From contig BCLD01000012.1 in the NCBI GenBank assembly GCA_001600875.1, positions 2,677 through 17,195 of the forward strand: a stretch of 14,519 nucleotides of DNA, in the 5' to 3' direction. The notes below the pieces were generated by a model that was not told the DNA's origin, searched no databases, and saw only the letters and a list, made by a program, of their open reading frames with translations. The translations under genes were made by a program, and so were the position numbers. Every line of letters begins with the position of its first letter. Position 1 is the stretch's first letter. This document shows positions 1 to 8,803 of this stretch, in pieces. The stretch is from Solicoccozyma terricola (lineage: Eukaryota; Basidiomycota; Tremellomycetes; Filobasidiales; Piskurozymaceae).

Positions 1-18
1 CCCCCCCCCCCCCCCCCC
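1..18. repeat. Poly-C run at the left edge
   Basis: Eighteen consecutive C form the very start of the window, so the tract may be longer outside it. It resembles the 55-nt C run at 11316. Long C homopolymers are often produced at assembly joints or by base-calling failure. A real proline codon run cannot be excluded, because the frame of the next ORF stays open through it. Confidence 0.85.
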
Positions 19-77
19 ACCCACAGCAACCACGTCGAGGCTCCATCATCCACCTGCTCCCTTTCCTGAACACGACA

Positions 78-404
78 ATGAATTACTGGAAGATTGCGAC
101 CATTCCCACCGATCCAGACTTCAAGGTGCTCTTTCGTGATGGAATTCGGTGGGGGATGTTTAATTTCCCACATTACGCTCCAAACTATGCTCCAAAGAGT
201 GGTAACGACATCCAACACTTGATGTTTCGGGGTAAAGGTTTGGAGAAGATTGAATTCATCGAGCACAACAGGACGAGGGTGAAAATTGGGGGCAAGGAAT
301 TGATCATCTGCATCAACTCGTGTGTGTTTAGTCGGCAGTTGTGGGGTCAAGAACCATTGGAACAAGGGGCGTATACTATGGAGGATCCGTTTGATATAAT
401 ATAG
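78..404 (+). CDS. Hypothetical protein, possibly the 3' part of a longer gene
   Basis: I do not recognise this protein. From the first ATG it gives 108 residues with balanced composition, rich in aromatic residues near the N-terminus (MNYWKIATIP, then a GIRWGMFNFPHYAPNYAP stretch) and ending EDPFDII. I see no signal peptide or membrane segment. The same frame is open upstream to the window edge through the poly-C tract, and a possible acceptor (CCCACAG) ends at position 26. The ATG at 78 may therefore be internal and the gene may begin outside the window. It is tail-to-tail with the large minus-strand gene, with 113 bp between the stops. An AATAAA hexamer lies 50 bp past the stop. Coding status rests on length, composition and lack of a competing frame. 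Confidence 0.5.
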   Translation: MNYWKIATIPTDPDFKVLFRDGIRWGMFNFPHYAPNYAPKSGNDIQHLMFRGKGLEKIEFIEHNRTRVKIGGKELIICINSCVFSRQLWGQEPLEQGAYTMEDPFDII

Positions 405-453
405 CAATGGTGGGGTGGGATGATTCGATGGACCGTAATTTGTTGATTTGGTA

Positions 454-459
454 AATAAA
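454..459 (+). terminator. Poly(A)-signal-like hexamer AATAAA
   Basis: An AATAAA lies 50 bp downstream of the stop of the 78-404 ORF, in A/T-rich DNA between two convergent genes. Fungal poly(A) signals are degenerate, so this is only a plausible 3'-end element. Confidence 0.3.
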
Positions 460-517
460 CGATTTAATTTCATCAAGGAAATGATAGGATGTGTCGTCAA
501 ACCATTACATGGACCAA

Positions 518-3500
518 CTATATACCCAAAGAGACCCTACTTTCATCCTCCATTTCCACCTTGACAATCACCTGCCATTTCAAATCCACCATCTGTTGAT
601 TATAAAAGTAGCTCTCCTCACCAAACTCATCTATTTCCATCTGCACCATCTTCCAGAACCCCCTCTTGTAGTTGTCCACCATACGTCGGCGAATATCCTT
701 GACCAGCGCCCTCGCCTCCTCTTCATCCCCTTCAAAAAGCGCTTTCAACTCGTTAATCACCCCAATGCTACTCCATAATTCTTCCCCATTCAATGCATTG
801 CCGATCGAATAAGGACTGTGTTGCGCGAGCCAGTCCCAAGACCCACCCATCAATGCAACAGTCTGGCATCGGGAATATACCTTGCTGACATATGATGGTG
901 GTATCGATGGTGGTATCGATGGCGTGGTGTATCTTTCAAAACCAGTTGTTGCAGCGAGCGCTTTGTATTGAAGCAAGAGCACCATTCCAGCTGGAGGCTG
1001 TGTTAGGGGGTCGACAATGGTGACGTTTGCAGTGTGAAGATCGACCTGGATAGGACCCATTGTTGAAAGACAGACCAACTGTCGATATTTCCTCTCCTTG
1101 CCTGCGACCACCATGTAAAGTAGTGGATCCGTCGAGAAGAGGTGCTGCATGCCAGAATACTCGCTAGTCCTCTGGTGATGAGCAAAGACCCGCTGTTCCA
1201 GTTCAAACATATCCACGAGCTCTTGATCACCAAGGAGGTAGTCGAATAGACCAGAGTATGTATCCCCGTTGATCACATATCCAAACCTCTTTGCCATATC
1301 GGCTTGGAATGATCGAGGGAGATCATGTGGGCCCTTATTCTGTACCCCCAATGCTGCATAGTATGGGTGGACGTAACACCCATTCTTGAAGTGTCTCGAC
1401 ATAAGGTGGTTGGATCGGTGCCTCGGAGGGAGTGTGTCTCTTGCGGGGAATGACGATACCAGGTTCGAGACAATCGGATCTTCGGTACATTCGGGAGCTT
1501 CGACACCTGTGTCCATATCGATATCAAAGGTGTTGTCGACCAAGGGGGGTAATACTTTGGCCCCCTTCGGTTCAGGCTCTTTCGGTTCGGCCTCTTTCGG
1601 TACGACTGACAAAGGCGGGGATGCAGGGATGACGATAGCAGGAGAAGGAGATGTGGGTAATACCGATGCAGACACCGCCGCCACAGGAATGATGATTGAA
1701 GGAGATGTAGCCCGGTTGGGTACAACAGATGGGGACTGGGTTGCCGGAATAATGATAGCGGGAGTTGAAGACGAAAGGTCGGCCTGGTCGGGAATGACAG
1801 ATGAAGATGGGGCCACAGGGATCGTAGTGGGAGAAGGAGATGTGGCCTTGTTGGGTACGACAGATGCCGACGAGATATCGAGAATATTGATGGTTGAAGA
1901 CAACGACAAAGACGAAAGGTCGGTCTGGTCGGCCTGGTCGGGAATGACAGATGAAGATGGGGACGGGTCCACGGGGATGACAACAGCGGGAGAAGGAGAC
2001 GTTGCCTTGTTGGGTATGACCGACGCATCGACAGAAGAAGAAGAAGACAAGGGGTTGGCCAGGTCGTGAGGAAACCTGACCTTGGAAACGTTGACCGTGG
2101 AAATGACGGGGATGTTGATGGACAACGTTGAAGATGAAGGGTTGGGAAGAATGACATCCAAAGGAACTTGCGGCGGGACGACAGCCAACGAGGATGCAGA
2201 CAAGGTCTTGGACAAAGACATGGCTTCCGACAAAGACGAGGCCTCGGCTCCATGCAAGTTGACCGACACTGGTGCAATCGTATCCTGAGGATCGACAGGA
2301 GCCAATATCGGAGGAGCAGCGACTTGCACATCCACGGCAGCCACAGTGGCCGGTGGTGCAGCAACCTTGGATTGGCTAGGTCTGCCCGTTTTCCTTTTAT
2401 TTTTGTCGATACGACCAGTGGATGTCTTCATCATCCCAGACATGGTAGCAGCTTGCATACGATTTAAAGCTTGGCTTTTCGAGTGTCTGACCAGAGTGGT
2501 AGATTGCCTTGTCGAACTTTGAGGAGTTGGAGGAGCTGTGTTAAGATGGATGTCAGTATGAGAAAAGGTGAGGAAGATGAACAGAACTAACCCGGATCCA
2601 TCTCGACATCATCCTCACTTGGAGGAGGGTCTGACAAATCGGAATCAGAATCAGGGGGAGGTTCTGGGGTGTGAAGAGATTAGTGGATGATGCAAGAACA
2701 GCATTCATTCCACTCACCATCCATCATGATATCACCATCCTTGTCCACTGGGGATCCATCATCGGCACGTTTATCCACCCCTCCATTCGATTCAAGCTCA
2801 TCCACCTCTTCATCATCCACCGGAGCAACATGCGAATCCTTGATACCATCCAACGAATCACCCTTTCCAACCTGCAATCCAGTATCGGACCCATCATCAC
2901 TTGCTCCACCGTTGAGATCAATGTACTGCATTGGATCAAAGTCATCGTCGATGGCAGGAACGAGGGTAATAGGTGCAAGGGTGATGGCAGGAGCAAGGGT
3001 GGAGGAGGAAGCTATGGCGGAGCGAGTAATCGAGCGAGTGATGGTGGGAGTGGTGGCAGGAGTGATGGTGGAGCGAGTAATTGAGCGAGTGATGGAGCGA
3101 GTGGTGGTAGGAGCGATAGTCGGAGCAATAGTCGGAGCGATAGTCGGAGCGATGGCTGAGCGAGTGATAGGGGATGTGAGGCCGGATTGAGTGATACTTG
3201 GAGTGATGACAGTGGATCTCATTCGCTCTTTTCCTTTATCTTTATCTGAACATCAGTCAGGGAATGGAAGATGGCACACCATACACTCACTCGAAGATAC
3301 CTCTGGCTGGGATGTACCTTTTGGTGATTCGTTCGAATCAGTATCGGAACATCCTACAAGACCTACACCCGCACTCACGGATGGAAGGGAATTTGGGTGC
3401 ATTCCCTTTCAACACATGTGGTGTTTTTGGTGGTGTCAACATCGTTGAATTTGCCACCTCCGATGTCGGGGGTGGTGTGACCAGGCGATTCGACGTCGAT

Positions 3501-4096
3501 GCTGCCCTCAGACCTTTGAGTTCTTCCAATGTTTGAACAACATCCGACAATTTAATATCTTTGTTGTATAGTGCATCTCCAATGCGGGTTCGACATCGAA
3601 CATTGATCAATCCAACCACCTGATCCATCCCAGTCTCCCCCGGACACATCTTTGCTAGGCTAGCAAGAGTCTGCAGCATTTTCGTCGAAAATGTAGATGG
3701 ACCATTGAATGCACTTTTTTTAAAAACATCGGCAGGCGAGGAAACTGGCCATGACCCGCAAATGGAATGTAGCTTGATGTTTTTTATGACCTCTGACCGA
3801 GCAGGAAAGGAAGCCATCTGTGATCGTAGAATATCCATGTATGGCCATTTGTTAGCCTCTTCCAACGAGGAGAAATCCCAATCAAGCCACCAGTCTTGTT
3901 TAGTCATGGNGTCTTGAGTTCCCGGCACCCATACTTCNTCAACACCTTGGCCCTTCTCGATGGCATATTGGACAANGGACTGCTTTTGTTTGCCGGATAA
4001 TGCGATGAATTGGCTGATTCGGTCTTCTTCTGGGGTATCACACAGGAATGTGAATAGGGATGCTGATGTGGTGACAGGAGCNGGAGTGGAAGCCAT
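518..4096 (-). CDS. Large hypothetical protein with Ser/Pro-rich repeats, five exons
   Basis: I do not recognise this family. The model joins exons 4096-3379, 3317-3291, 3245-2718, 2663-2592 and 2535-518 (1120 codons plus stop). The introns are 61, 45, 54 and 56 nt, with donors GTGAGT (three) and GTTAGT, and branch-like CTGAC/CTAAT in introns 2-4. All four are phase 1 and the frame is continuous. The N-terminal ~230 residues look globular and helical. Residues ~245-450 are low complexity with TRS-I and IAPT repeats, then Asp/Glu-rich. Around residue 490 is a basic KRKTGRPSQSK stretch resembling a weak AT-hook. Residues ~500-790 are Ser/Pro/Thr-rich with tandem VPN-K/R-ATSPS units. The last ~285 residues look folded, rich in aromatic and acidic residues. 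Start: an upstream in-frame ATG at 4180 would add a His run encoded by a microsatellite, so I prefer 4096. Three internal codons contain N. No transmembrane segment is seen. It might be transposon-derived, but no catalytic motif supports that. Confidence 0.72.
1699..2030 (-). repeat. Coding tandem repeats, roughly 150-159 bp period
   Basis: Inside exon 5 of the large minus-strand gene, near-identical segments recur. GGTCGGCCTGGTCGGGAATG begins near 1778 and again near 1928, 150 bp apart. A block starting AGAAGGAGA and continuing through CCTTGTTGGGT recurs at 1832 and 1991. A third diverged copy of this block is near 1699. They encode VPN-K/R-ATSPS...IPDQAD-type units of about 50 residues. The copies differ by substitutions and small indels, as in expanding low-complexity domains. 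Confidence 0.75.
3003..3170 (-). repeat. Coding minisatellite (GAGCGA / GATAGTCGGAGC units)
   Basis: Short units built on GAGCGAGTGATGG and the 12-nt GATAGTCGGAGC recur through exon 3 of the large minus-strand gene. On the coding strand they give serial IAPT and SITRS peptides. The 12-nt unit occurs about four times in a row near 3110-3150. The unit length is a multiple of three, so copy changes preserve the frame. Confidence 0.75.
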
Positions 4097-4130
4097 GATA
4101 TCGAGGAATGTGTAAAGCAAAGGATGTGAA

Positions 4131-4150
4131 TGATGATGATGATGATGATG
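4131..4150. repeat. (TGA)n trinucleotide microsatellite
   Basis: TGA is repeated more than six times. It lies about 35 bp upstream of the preferred ATG (4096) of the large minus-strand gene, so probably in its 5' untranslated leader. If translation began at 4180 instead it would encode a His run. Confidence 0.85.
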
Positions 4151-4379
4151 TAGAGAGAAGGCTGTCTGCCTTTGCTCCATATCACCATTTTGTGGGTCAT
4201 GGTTGTCATCAGGTCGTCGTCAGGTCGTTGTTGTCAGTTCGTTGTTTTCAGTCCTTGGTAGTAACAAAAGATCCAAGCACACCTCGTGTTTTGTTGTTTG
4301 GCTCTGCTTATGTAAGANGAAAACAGTATCTCAAAATATTATGTAAACAGATTTTCCCCTTTTCAAAACGACTCGTGTA

Positions 4380-4771
4380 TGGATCTAGGGATAGAGTTAT
4401 ACCGCCTCGATGTCGGGCACAACTTTGGTACGTCATGGAATCACCCAACTGGCAGGCAAACAGGGTCTTACTGAAGAGGGAGGAGGACGACTTCATAGAC
4501 TGTATCCCACAATGGGAAGCTCACATCGCAAATAGAAGGTCGTATCCTTACAAATTAGCAAAGTTCCTCTAGGCCAAGGGCATCGAACACCACACCACTC
4601 CACCTACTGCCCACGCACAAAATGGCAGGGTCAAGCGGGCTCATCTAACTATCGCCAACGATATTCGAACCCTCCTACTGGACAGTAACTTGGGGCCAGA
4701 GTTCTGGGCAGATGTCCTCGATTGCAATCGACGGATCTCTCTAGATATCGATCGGATCCCTGCGCTAACTA
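4380..4771 (+). pseudogene. Ty1/copia retrotransposon integrase fragment, decayed
   Basis: This is part of the integrase region of a Ty1/copia polyprotein, which in an intact element inserts retrotransposon cDNA. The frame starting at codon 4480 reads DDFIDCIPQWEAHIANRR, then LAKFL, a stop at 4570-4572, AKGIEHHTTPP, HAQNGRVKRAHLTIANDIRT and LGPEFWADVLD. The KFLEAKGIxHxxTPPxxxxQNGRVERxHxTIxNDxRTLL...FW pattern is characteristic of copia integrases. The segment carrying the second catalytic Asp (usually RSDGGGEY) is absent between ANRR and LAKFL. The TAG stands where Glu is usual (GAG to TAG). No LTR, primer-binding site, protease or reverse transcriptase is seen. It is a non-functional relic on the same strand as the small gene that follows. 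Its left boundary is vague. Confidence 0.78.
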
Positions 4772-4869
4772 GTGAGTAAAAGGATAGATCTGAAACGAAC
4801 TTGCATGAGCTCCCGAATACAGTCATAGCAGTCCTCTTCGGATTGAGCCTTTTAGTCCTATCTCGTGAA

Positions 4870-5459
4870 ATGAGGAGTCCGAAAGCCGCTAAGTCTACGA
4901 TACTGAAAGACCAGAATCTGACAGATGTCACGACTATGAAGGCCGACATCACAAATTTGAAGGCGAATGTCGGGTCTTTAAGCACTCATCAGGACACTCA
5001 GTGAGTTTGGGTCCGGCAAATTTAGTGTTTCAATCGCTATCATCTGCTGGTACACTTCTCTCAATCCGCATCCCGAACGCCAAACCAAATCGATCAGACG
5101 AACCCTTCGAACATCATCGCTCTCAGGTCCTTTGTCAACGGCAACCTGCTTCCTCTCGGTGCCGTCGCCGACATGCTTCCCGAGAATCACGAGGATGCCC
5201 CGCAACTTGGCGAGGATCTAGTTCGTCAATTTGCAGAGCATTTGCGTGTTGACGTTGAAGGATCGAACTATCTTGAAGCGAAACGGGCGGTTCTCAGGTA
5301 CATAGGATGTGTTCTCCCAGCCAGGTGATGGTGAGTGCACCGAGCGAGGACTCACCTTTCAGCAAGTCGGCTAATCGAGGGCGTCCTATATGGGAAGTCA
5401 GAGGCCTTGAATGGCATCGCAGGACGACCAAAGACCTGCGTAAGCGACGGCATGATTGA
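4870..5459 (+). CDS. Small hypothetical protein, three exons
   Basis: Unrecognised. The proposed exons 4870-5000, 5127-5297 and 5363-5459 give 132 residues. Exon 1 begins MRSPKAAKS and has a short heptad-like stretch (MKADITNLKANVGSL) that could be a coiled coil. Exon 2 has an acidic helical stretch (LPENHEDAPQLGEDLVRQF). Exon 3 ends very basic (HRRTTKDLRKRRHD). The second intron (65 nt, GTACAT donor, CTCAC branch-like site, TTTCAG acceptor) is convincing. The first (126 nt, GTGAGT to CTCTCAG) is longer than usual and has no clear branch point, so it is less certain. The frame stays open upstream of the ATG to a stop at 4777 with a hydrophobic VIAVLFGLSLLVL stretch, so the true 5' end may lie further left. 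No function is inferred. Confidence 0.45.
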
Positions 5460-6018
5460 AACACGGTTGACATTTCCTGCCGTCTCTGCCGTCTCATCCT
5501 GGGTTCGTGCTGGATGGGGACACCTACACAAGAACTCTGAATGAGGGTCAAGCTGATCGAGCTGACGAGGGTCAACCCTCGGCATCTCGTATCTTCTGTA
5601 CCTAAAATAGCAAAAGCGGGCCGTACCCAAATCGCATGGGCTTATGTTTCATATCGAGATTCGTTTGCTTGGTAATCACCGAGGCGACGGGGGCGTGTTT
5701 CAGACTACTCAAGATGGTGTGTCATTGGACCGTTACAACTTGCTCACTTCACAACATCTGCATGCCGGCATGACAAATGACGGTATGGCGGAGGCCGATT
5801 CCCTTTATCTCGTAAGAACGGCAGACAATATCAAGCATGATGAGCAAACGATTCGGCATGGAGAATTTAGACTCTACTGGCAATGACAAACCGATACGCC
5901 TAGAATCGCCCTTTCGACTGCTCCATCTTGGATATATGAAAGGCGCTTGGGAAATGCTTGAAACTGGTGCACCATGTATACAACTCGACCCTCTCTGAAA
6001 TCTCTGCCCCAAGCCAAC
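5460..6018. other. Intergenic region upstream of the SDR gene
   Basis: No convincing gene is seen. An 80-codon ATG ORF at 5644-5886 lacks recognisable features. There is a 12-bp perfect palindrome CATGCCGGCATG at 5761-5772. A TATATGA element near 5933 lies about 85 bp before the SDR start and may be a core promoter element. Confidence 0.5.
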
Positions 6019-6960
6019 ATGTCCACCGTCTATTTTGGTCCGCCGCCTCCTTCCATCGCTGGACGATTACTGGGAACAAACTGACCAGCTTTTTGCACAT
6101 AGTAACTGGCGCCAACCGCGGCATCGGCCTGGCCATTGCCACTGAACTCTCTTCCCGCCCCAATTCTATCGTCTTCGCCGGAGCTCGCAACCCTACGAAA
6201 GCCACCGCTTTGAACAAGTTGGCTGAAGCGAACCCTAACAATTTTATTGTCATCAAGATCACATCGAATGATGTGAAGGACAACAAAGAGGCTGTTCGCA
6301 TCATTAGCGAGAAGGCAGGTAAGGTCGATGTAGTGATCGCCAATGCTGGTGAGCTTAAGCACGCTTGCCTCTCCCTTTCGCCATTGCGAACTGACCTTTC
6401 AATGTCAGGGATCGCTGACGTCGTTGGTCCGATCGCTGATGCCAAACCTGAGGATATCACCGAACACATCAACGTCAACACTATCGGTCCCCTAATCCTT
6501 TTCCAAGCCATCCATTCCATTCTTGCCAAGGGAGCCCTCTTCGCGGTAATTAGTAGCTTGGCTGGCTCCATCTCGTTCCAGTCAAATGACTTTCAGTCTG
6601 GGGTGTACTCGATCAGTAAGGTTGCAGTTAACATGGTCGTGAAGAGGATTGCGGTTGAGCATCCGGACATTGTCGCCCTTACCATCCAGTGAGTGGGGAA
6701 TATCAGCCGTCGTTGTCCATTGTTGAACAGTACTGATTAGACTATCCCCTTTCTTCCTGCAAAGCCCGGGCGCGGTCCGTACCGATATGGGCTGGTCAAC
6801 CACGGAGAAGATGGGTATCGATCTCAACACCTTCCCTGGTGCCCTCAACCCCGACGAATCCGCTACTGGTGTTCTCAAAGTCGTCAATGAAGCGCACAAG
6901 ACTGGCGGTGAGATGTCTGGCAAATTCCTCAGCTACGATGGGTCCGAGCTTGCTTGGTGA
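6019..6960 (+). CDS. Short-chain dehydrogenase/reductase (sniffer/carbonyl reductase-like), four exons
   Basis: An NAD(P)-dependent oxidoreductase of the classical SDR fold, probably cytosolic, since no signal or membrane segment is seen. Exons 6019-6037, 6103-6348, 6409-6688 and 6765-6960 encode 246 residues, normal for single-domain SDRs. Visible motifs are the cofactor-binding TGANRGIG (8-15), NAG (87-89), catalytic Asn in NVNTIGP (~112), the ISS serine (~138), YSISK (Tyr155, Lys159) and the HPGAVRTDMG loop (182-191). The introns are 65, 60 and 76 nt. The first has an unusual GTCCGC donor, but splicing it restores the expected strand-1 VYFVTGANRG, which also fixes the start. The substrate cannot be read from sequence. 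The nearest named group is the carbonyl reductase/sniffer-like SDRs, which also include fungal ketoreductases. It converges with the GNAT gene. Nothing suggests it is broken. Confidence 0.92.
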
Positions 6961-7761
6961 TGGAGGTTCAAAGGCATGGTATGGTGGTTGTGATTTGCCA
7001 CTTTCGGATCCATGACCCCAAGGTCACTTACTAGTTTTGTATCGAAAGTGTTCCGTCGTCTGCCACTGGATCCTCCTCTCTCTTTAACACCATATTAGTT
7101 ACCGAGACGAGAGATCCAGGTATGTCAGCTTGTAACTATTTACCTTGAACACCATATTATTTACTGAGACAAAGATCCAGCTTCACTACCATTTAAAGAA
7201 CTCGGACCTCCATACCTATGCATAAGAAAGACAACATTCTAGCCGATAGTTGCAGCTGCTATTGGTCCCTACACGTCGAACGCTGCATCTCGAGTGTCTC
7301 CACGGCCTACTCATTACCCTTAGACTGCATCAGAGCCAGGGCCTTAGTAGCAGCCACTTGGACGACGATCGCGTCTTGACAATTACAGTCATTGTTGGTT
7401 GTCGATGTGTGGCCGTTCAGCTATTGCGCAGTAATTCAGCGAAAGGATCCCCAGAAATCGGCTCCAAAGAATCACTTCATTGGCATCCTTTGGTTTGGCA
7501 TTCAAACTCGCCCCAACTCCTTAAGAATTGAATGTTGTCTACAGTCGTGAGTGAGGTAGCTCAGTGGTGTTTTTTCACTTAAGACCGCAGCCCAGGTGTT
7601 ACAACGCCAATGACACAACGTTGTTCCCTCCGATACATGGCTTTCTAAATTTGACTTTTGAGTGACTAGTCGAGAGCATGCCGACCAACTACGTTCAAAA
7701 CGGCGTTTCATCCTGCTCCAAGTTGCACCGCTCTCTTGATTTGCCTCCTCCCCGCCTTTCC
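6961..7761. other. Gene-free stretch between convergent SDR and GNAT genes
   Basis: About 800 bp between two stop codons. Beyond the direct repeat at 7086-7180 I see no supported gene. ORFs here start at non-ATG codons or lack protein-like composition. Part must be the 3' untranslated regions of both neighbours. Confidence 0.6.
7086..7180. repeat. Imperfect direct repeat, two copies of about 34 bp
   Basis: AACACCATATTAGTTACCGA (7086 onward) and its near copy from 7148 share most of 33-34 bp, both ending in GATCCAG (7119 and 7180). The period is about 62 bp. It lies 126 bp past the SDR stop, in its presumed 3' region. Confidence 0.7.
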
Positions 7762-8609
7762 TCACGACGCATTCTGTACGTTCAGCCCCTCCTTGGCCTC
7801 CTTATCATCATCCAGCGGACTCGTGCCCCTCACAAACCCAAACCCATCCCTATGCAGCACTAGGCGCTCAAACCGGTCGATGTCCGTTCCTGGGAGCACC
7901 CAGAGGATCGCACGATGGATCTCGCCCTGAATATTCACCAACAGCGTCCCCACGACCTCGCAACCTATACGGCGGGCGATGCGGATGCTCGGCGTGTTGG
8001 CTGCGAAATTGGCGATCATCATGTCGCGCAGGGCGAAGGAGTGACGAAGGTAGGCGACGACGCGGTTCGTGGCTTCAGTCACGTAGCCCTGACTGGCGTG
8101 CTGTTGCAACAGCCCGTAGCCCAGGTTGGCGGGCATGCACTGCACTTTCTGTGACACATGGATCATGCCCAGGCGAGTGCTGGGGGTGCCGTCCGAGTTT
8201 CGCAAGCGGAAGATGTACAAGCAGGGCGCTAGTGGCATGCGATTGTCAGTCAAGTCATCAACATTCATTGGCCAGACCGTAGCGGTGTTTGTGCTGTATG
8301 CCATCGGCAGTACTCACTTTCAACGACATAGCCTGGCAACGCGGTCCGCATGATCTGCGGGCGCAGGAATCTCCTCACGTCTTCTGGCGTGTTGATCCCC
8401 CAATTGCCATTTCCGACCTTGGCCACGGGGTCGTTCCAGCAGTCCAACAGGTGCTGCATGTCCTCGGCGTTGTCATCACGGAATAGCGTCAGGATCAGCC
8501 GGTCGGTTTCAAGCCGGTCGGCGAACTGAGCGAGGGGGCACGGTGCTGGTGTTTGCGGGTTGGTGGTCGTCGGGGTTGACGCCGAAAGGGACGAGGTGAC
8601 ATTGGTCAT
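7762..8609 (-). CDS. GNAT family N-acetyltransferase (RimJ/RimL-like), two exons
   Basis: Probably transfers an acetyl group from acetyl-CoA to an amine; the acceptor cannot be predicted. Exons 8609-8318 and 8228-7762 give 252 residues. The 89-nt intron has a GTGAGT donor, a CTGAC branch-like site and a CACTAG acceptor. The first ~30 residues are Ser/Thr/Pro-rich. LETDRLILTLFR (~33-44) is the typical first strand of RimJ/RimL-like GNATs (Acetyltransf_3). LGYGLLQQHASQGYVTEA (~133-150) corresponds to motif A with its acetyl-CoA-binding loop. ANTPSIRIARRIGCEVVG (~174-191) matches the usual N-x-x-S-x-x-x-x-x-x-x-G-F/C helix. Fungal members are often small-molecule or ribosomal-protein-type acetyltransferases of unknown role. 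A G14 tract lies 70 bp upstream of the start. Confidence 0.9.
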
Positions 8610-8678
8610 GGTCGAAGGAGGGGTGTTTGTTAGTTGCAGTAGCGCAGATGGTTTACTGAATGAATAAAGGGGAAGAGA

Positions 8679-8692
8679 GGGGGGGGGGGGGG
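8679..8692. repeat. G14 homopolymer
   Basis: Fourteen consecutive G lie about 70 bp upstream of the GNAT start codon. It could be a real promoter tract or sequencing error in a homopolymer. It is the second of three long G/C homopolymers in the window. Confidence 0.9.
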
Positions 8693-8803
8693 TGACGCAG
8701 CAAGAGTTCTTTTATCTGTGACAGGAGGTAGCATCAAGAGGTCAAAAATAGTGGAATAAAGACGACAATGTGTTACGACCAAGTAGTTTGGAGAAGAAGC
8801 GAG

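Noticed and set aside
1..18. Telomeric end
   Set aside because: A pure C run without a TTAGGG-type unit is not a telomere repeat.
518..1600. Possible Ulp1/C48-type protease domain in the C-terminus of the large protein, suggested by a VDPLT stretch followed by a Cys-Gln
   Set aside because: No convincing His-Asp-Cys triad or Q-x-x-x-x-x-D-C-G block can be laid out. The resemblance is too weak to annotate.
1386..2069. 227-codon open frame on the plus strand
   Set aside because: It lies antisense to the repetitive exon 5 of the large minus-strand gene. Its Gly/Asp/Thr composition mirrors the complementary Ser/Pro repeats. The minus strand has longer frames and proper splice sites.
5001..5025. 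25-nt GT-AG segment as an intron in the small three-exon gene
   Set aside because: It leads into a frame that stops and lacks the better-looking downstream coding frame. The 126-nt intron keeps the frame.
5644..5886. 80-codon ATG ORF upstream of the SDR gene
   Set aside because: No recognisable motif or splice support, and it sits in the likely SDR promoter region. Not called, though a small gene cannot be excluded.
7250..7531. 93-codon frame in the SDR/GNAT intergenic region
   Set aside because: It begins at TTG rather than ATG, and the composition (Leu/His/Ser/Arg mix) does not look protein-like.
7551..7625. tRNA-like A-box (TAGCTCAGTGG near 7557)
   Set aside because: No D-stem partner, no good B-box and no complementary acceptor stem are present. 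It is a chance match.
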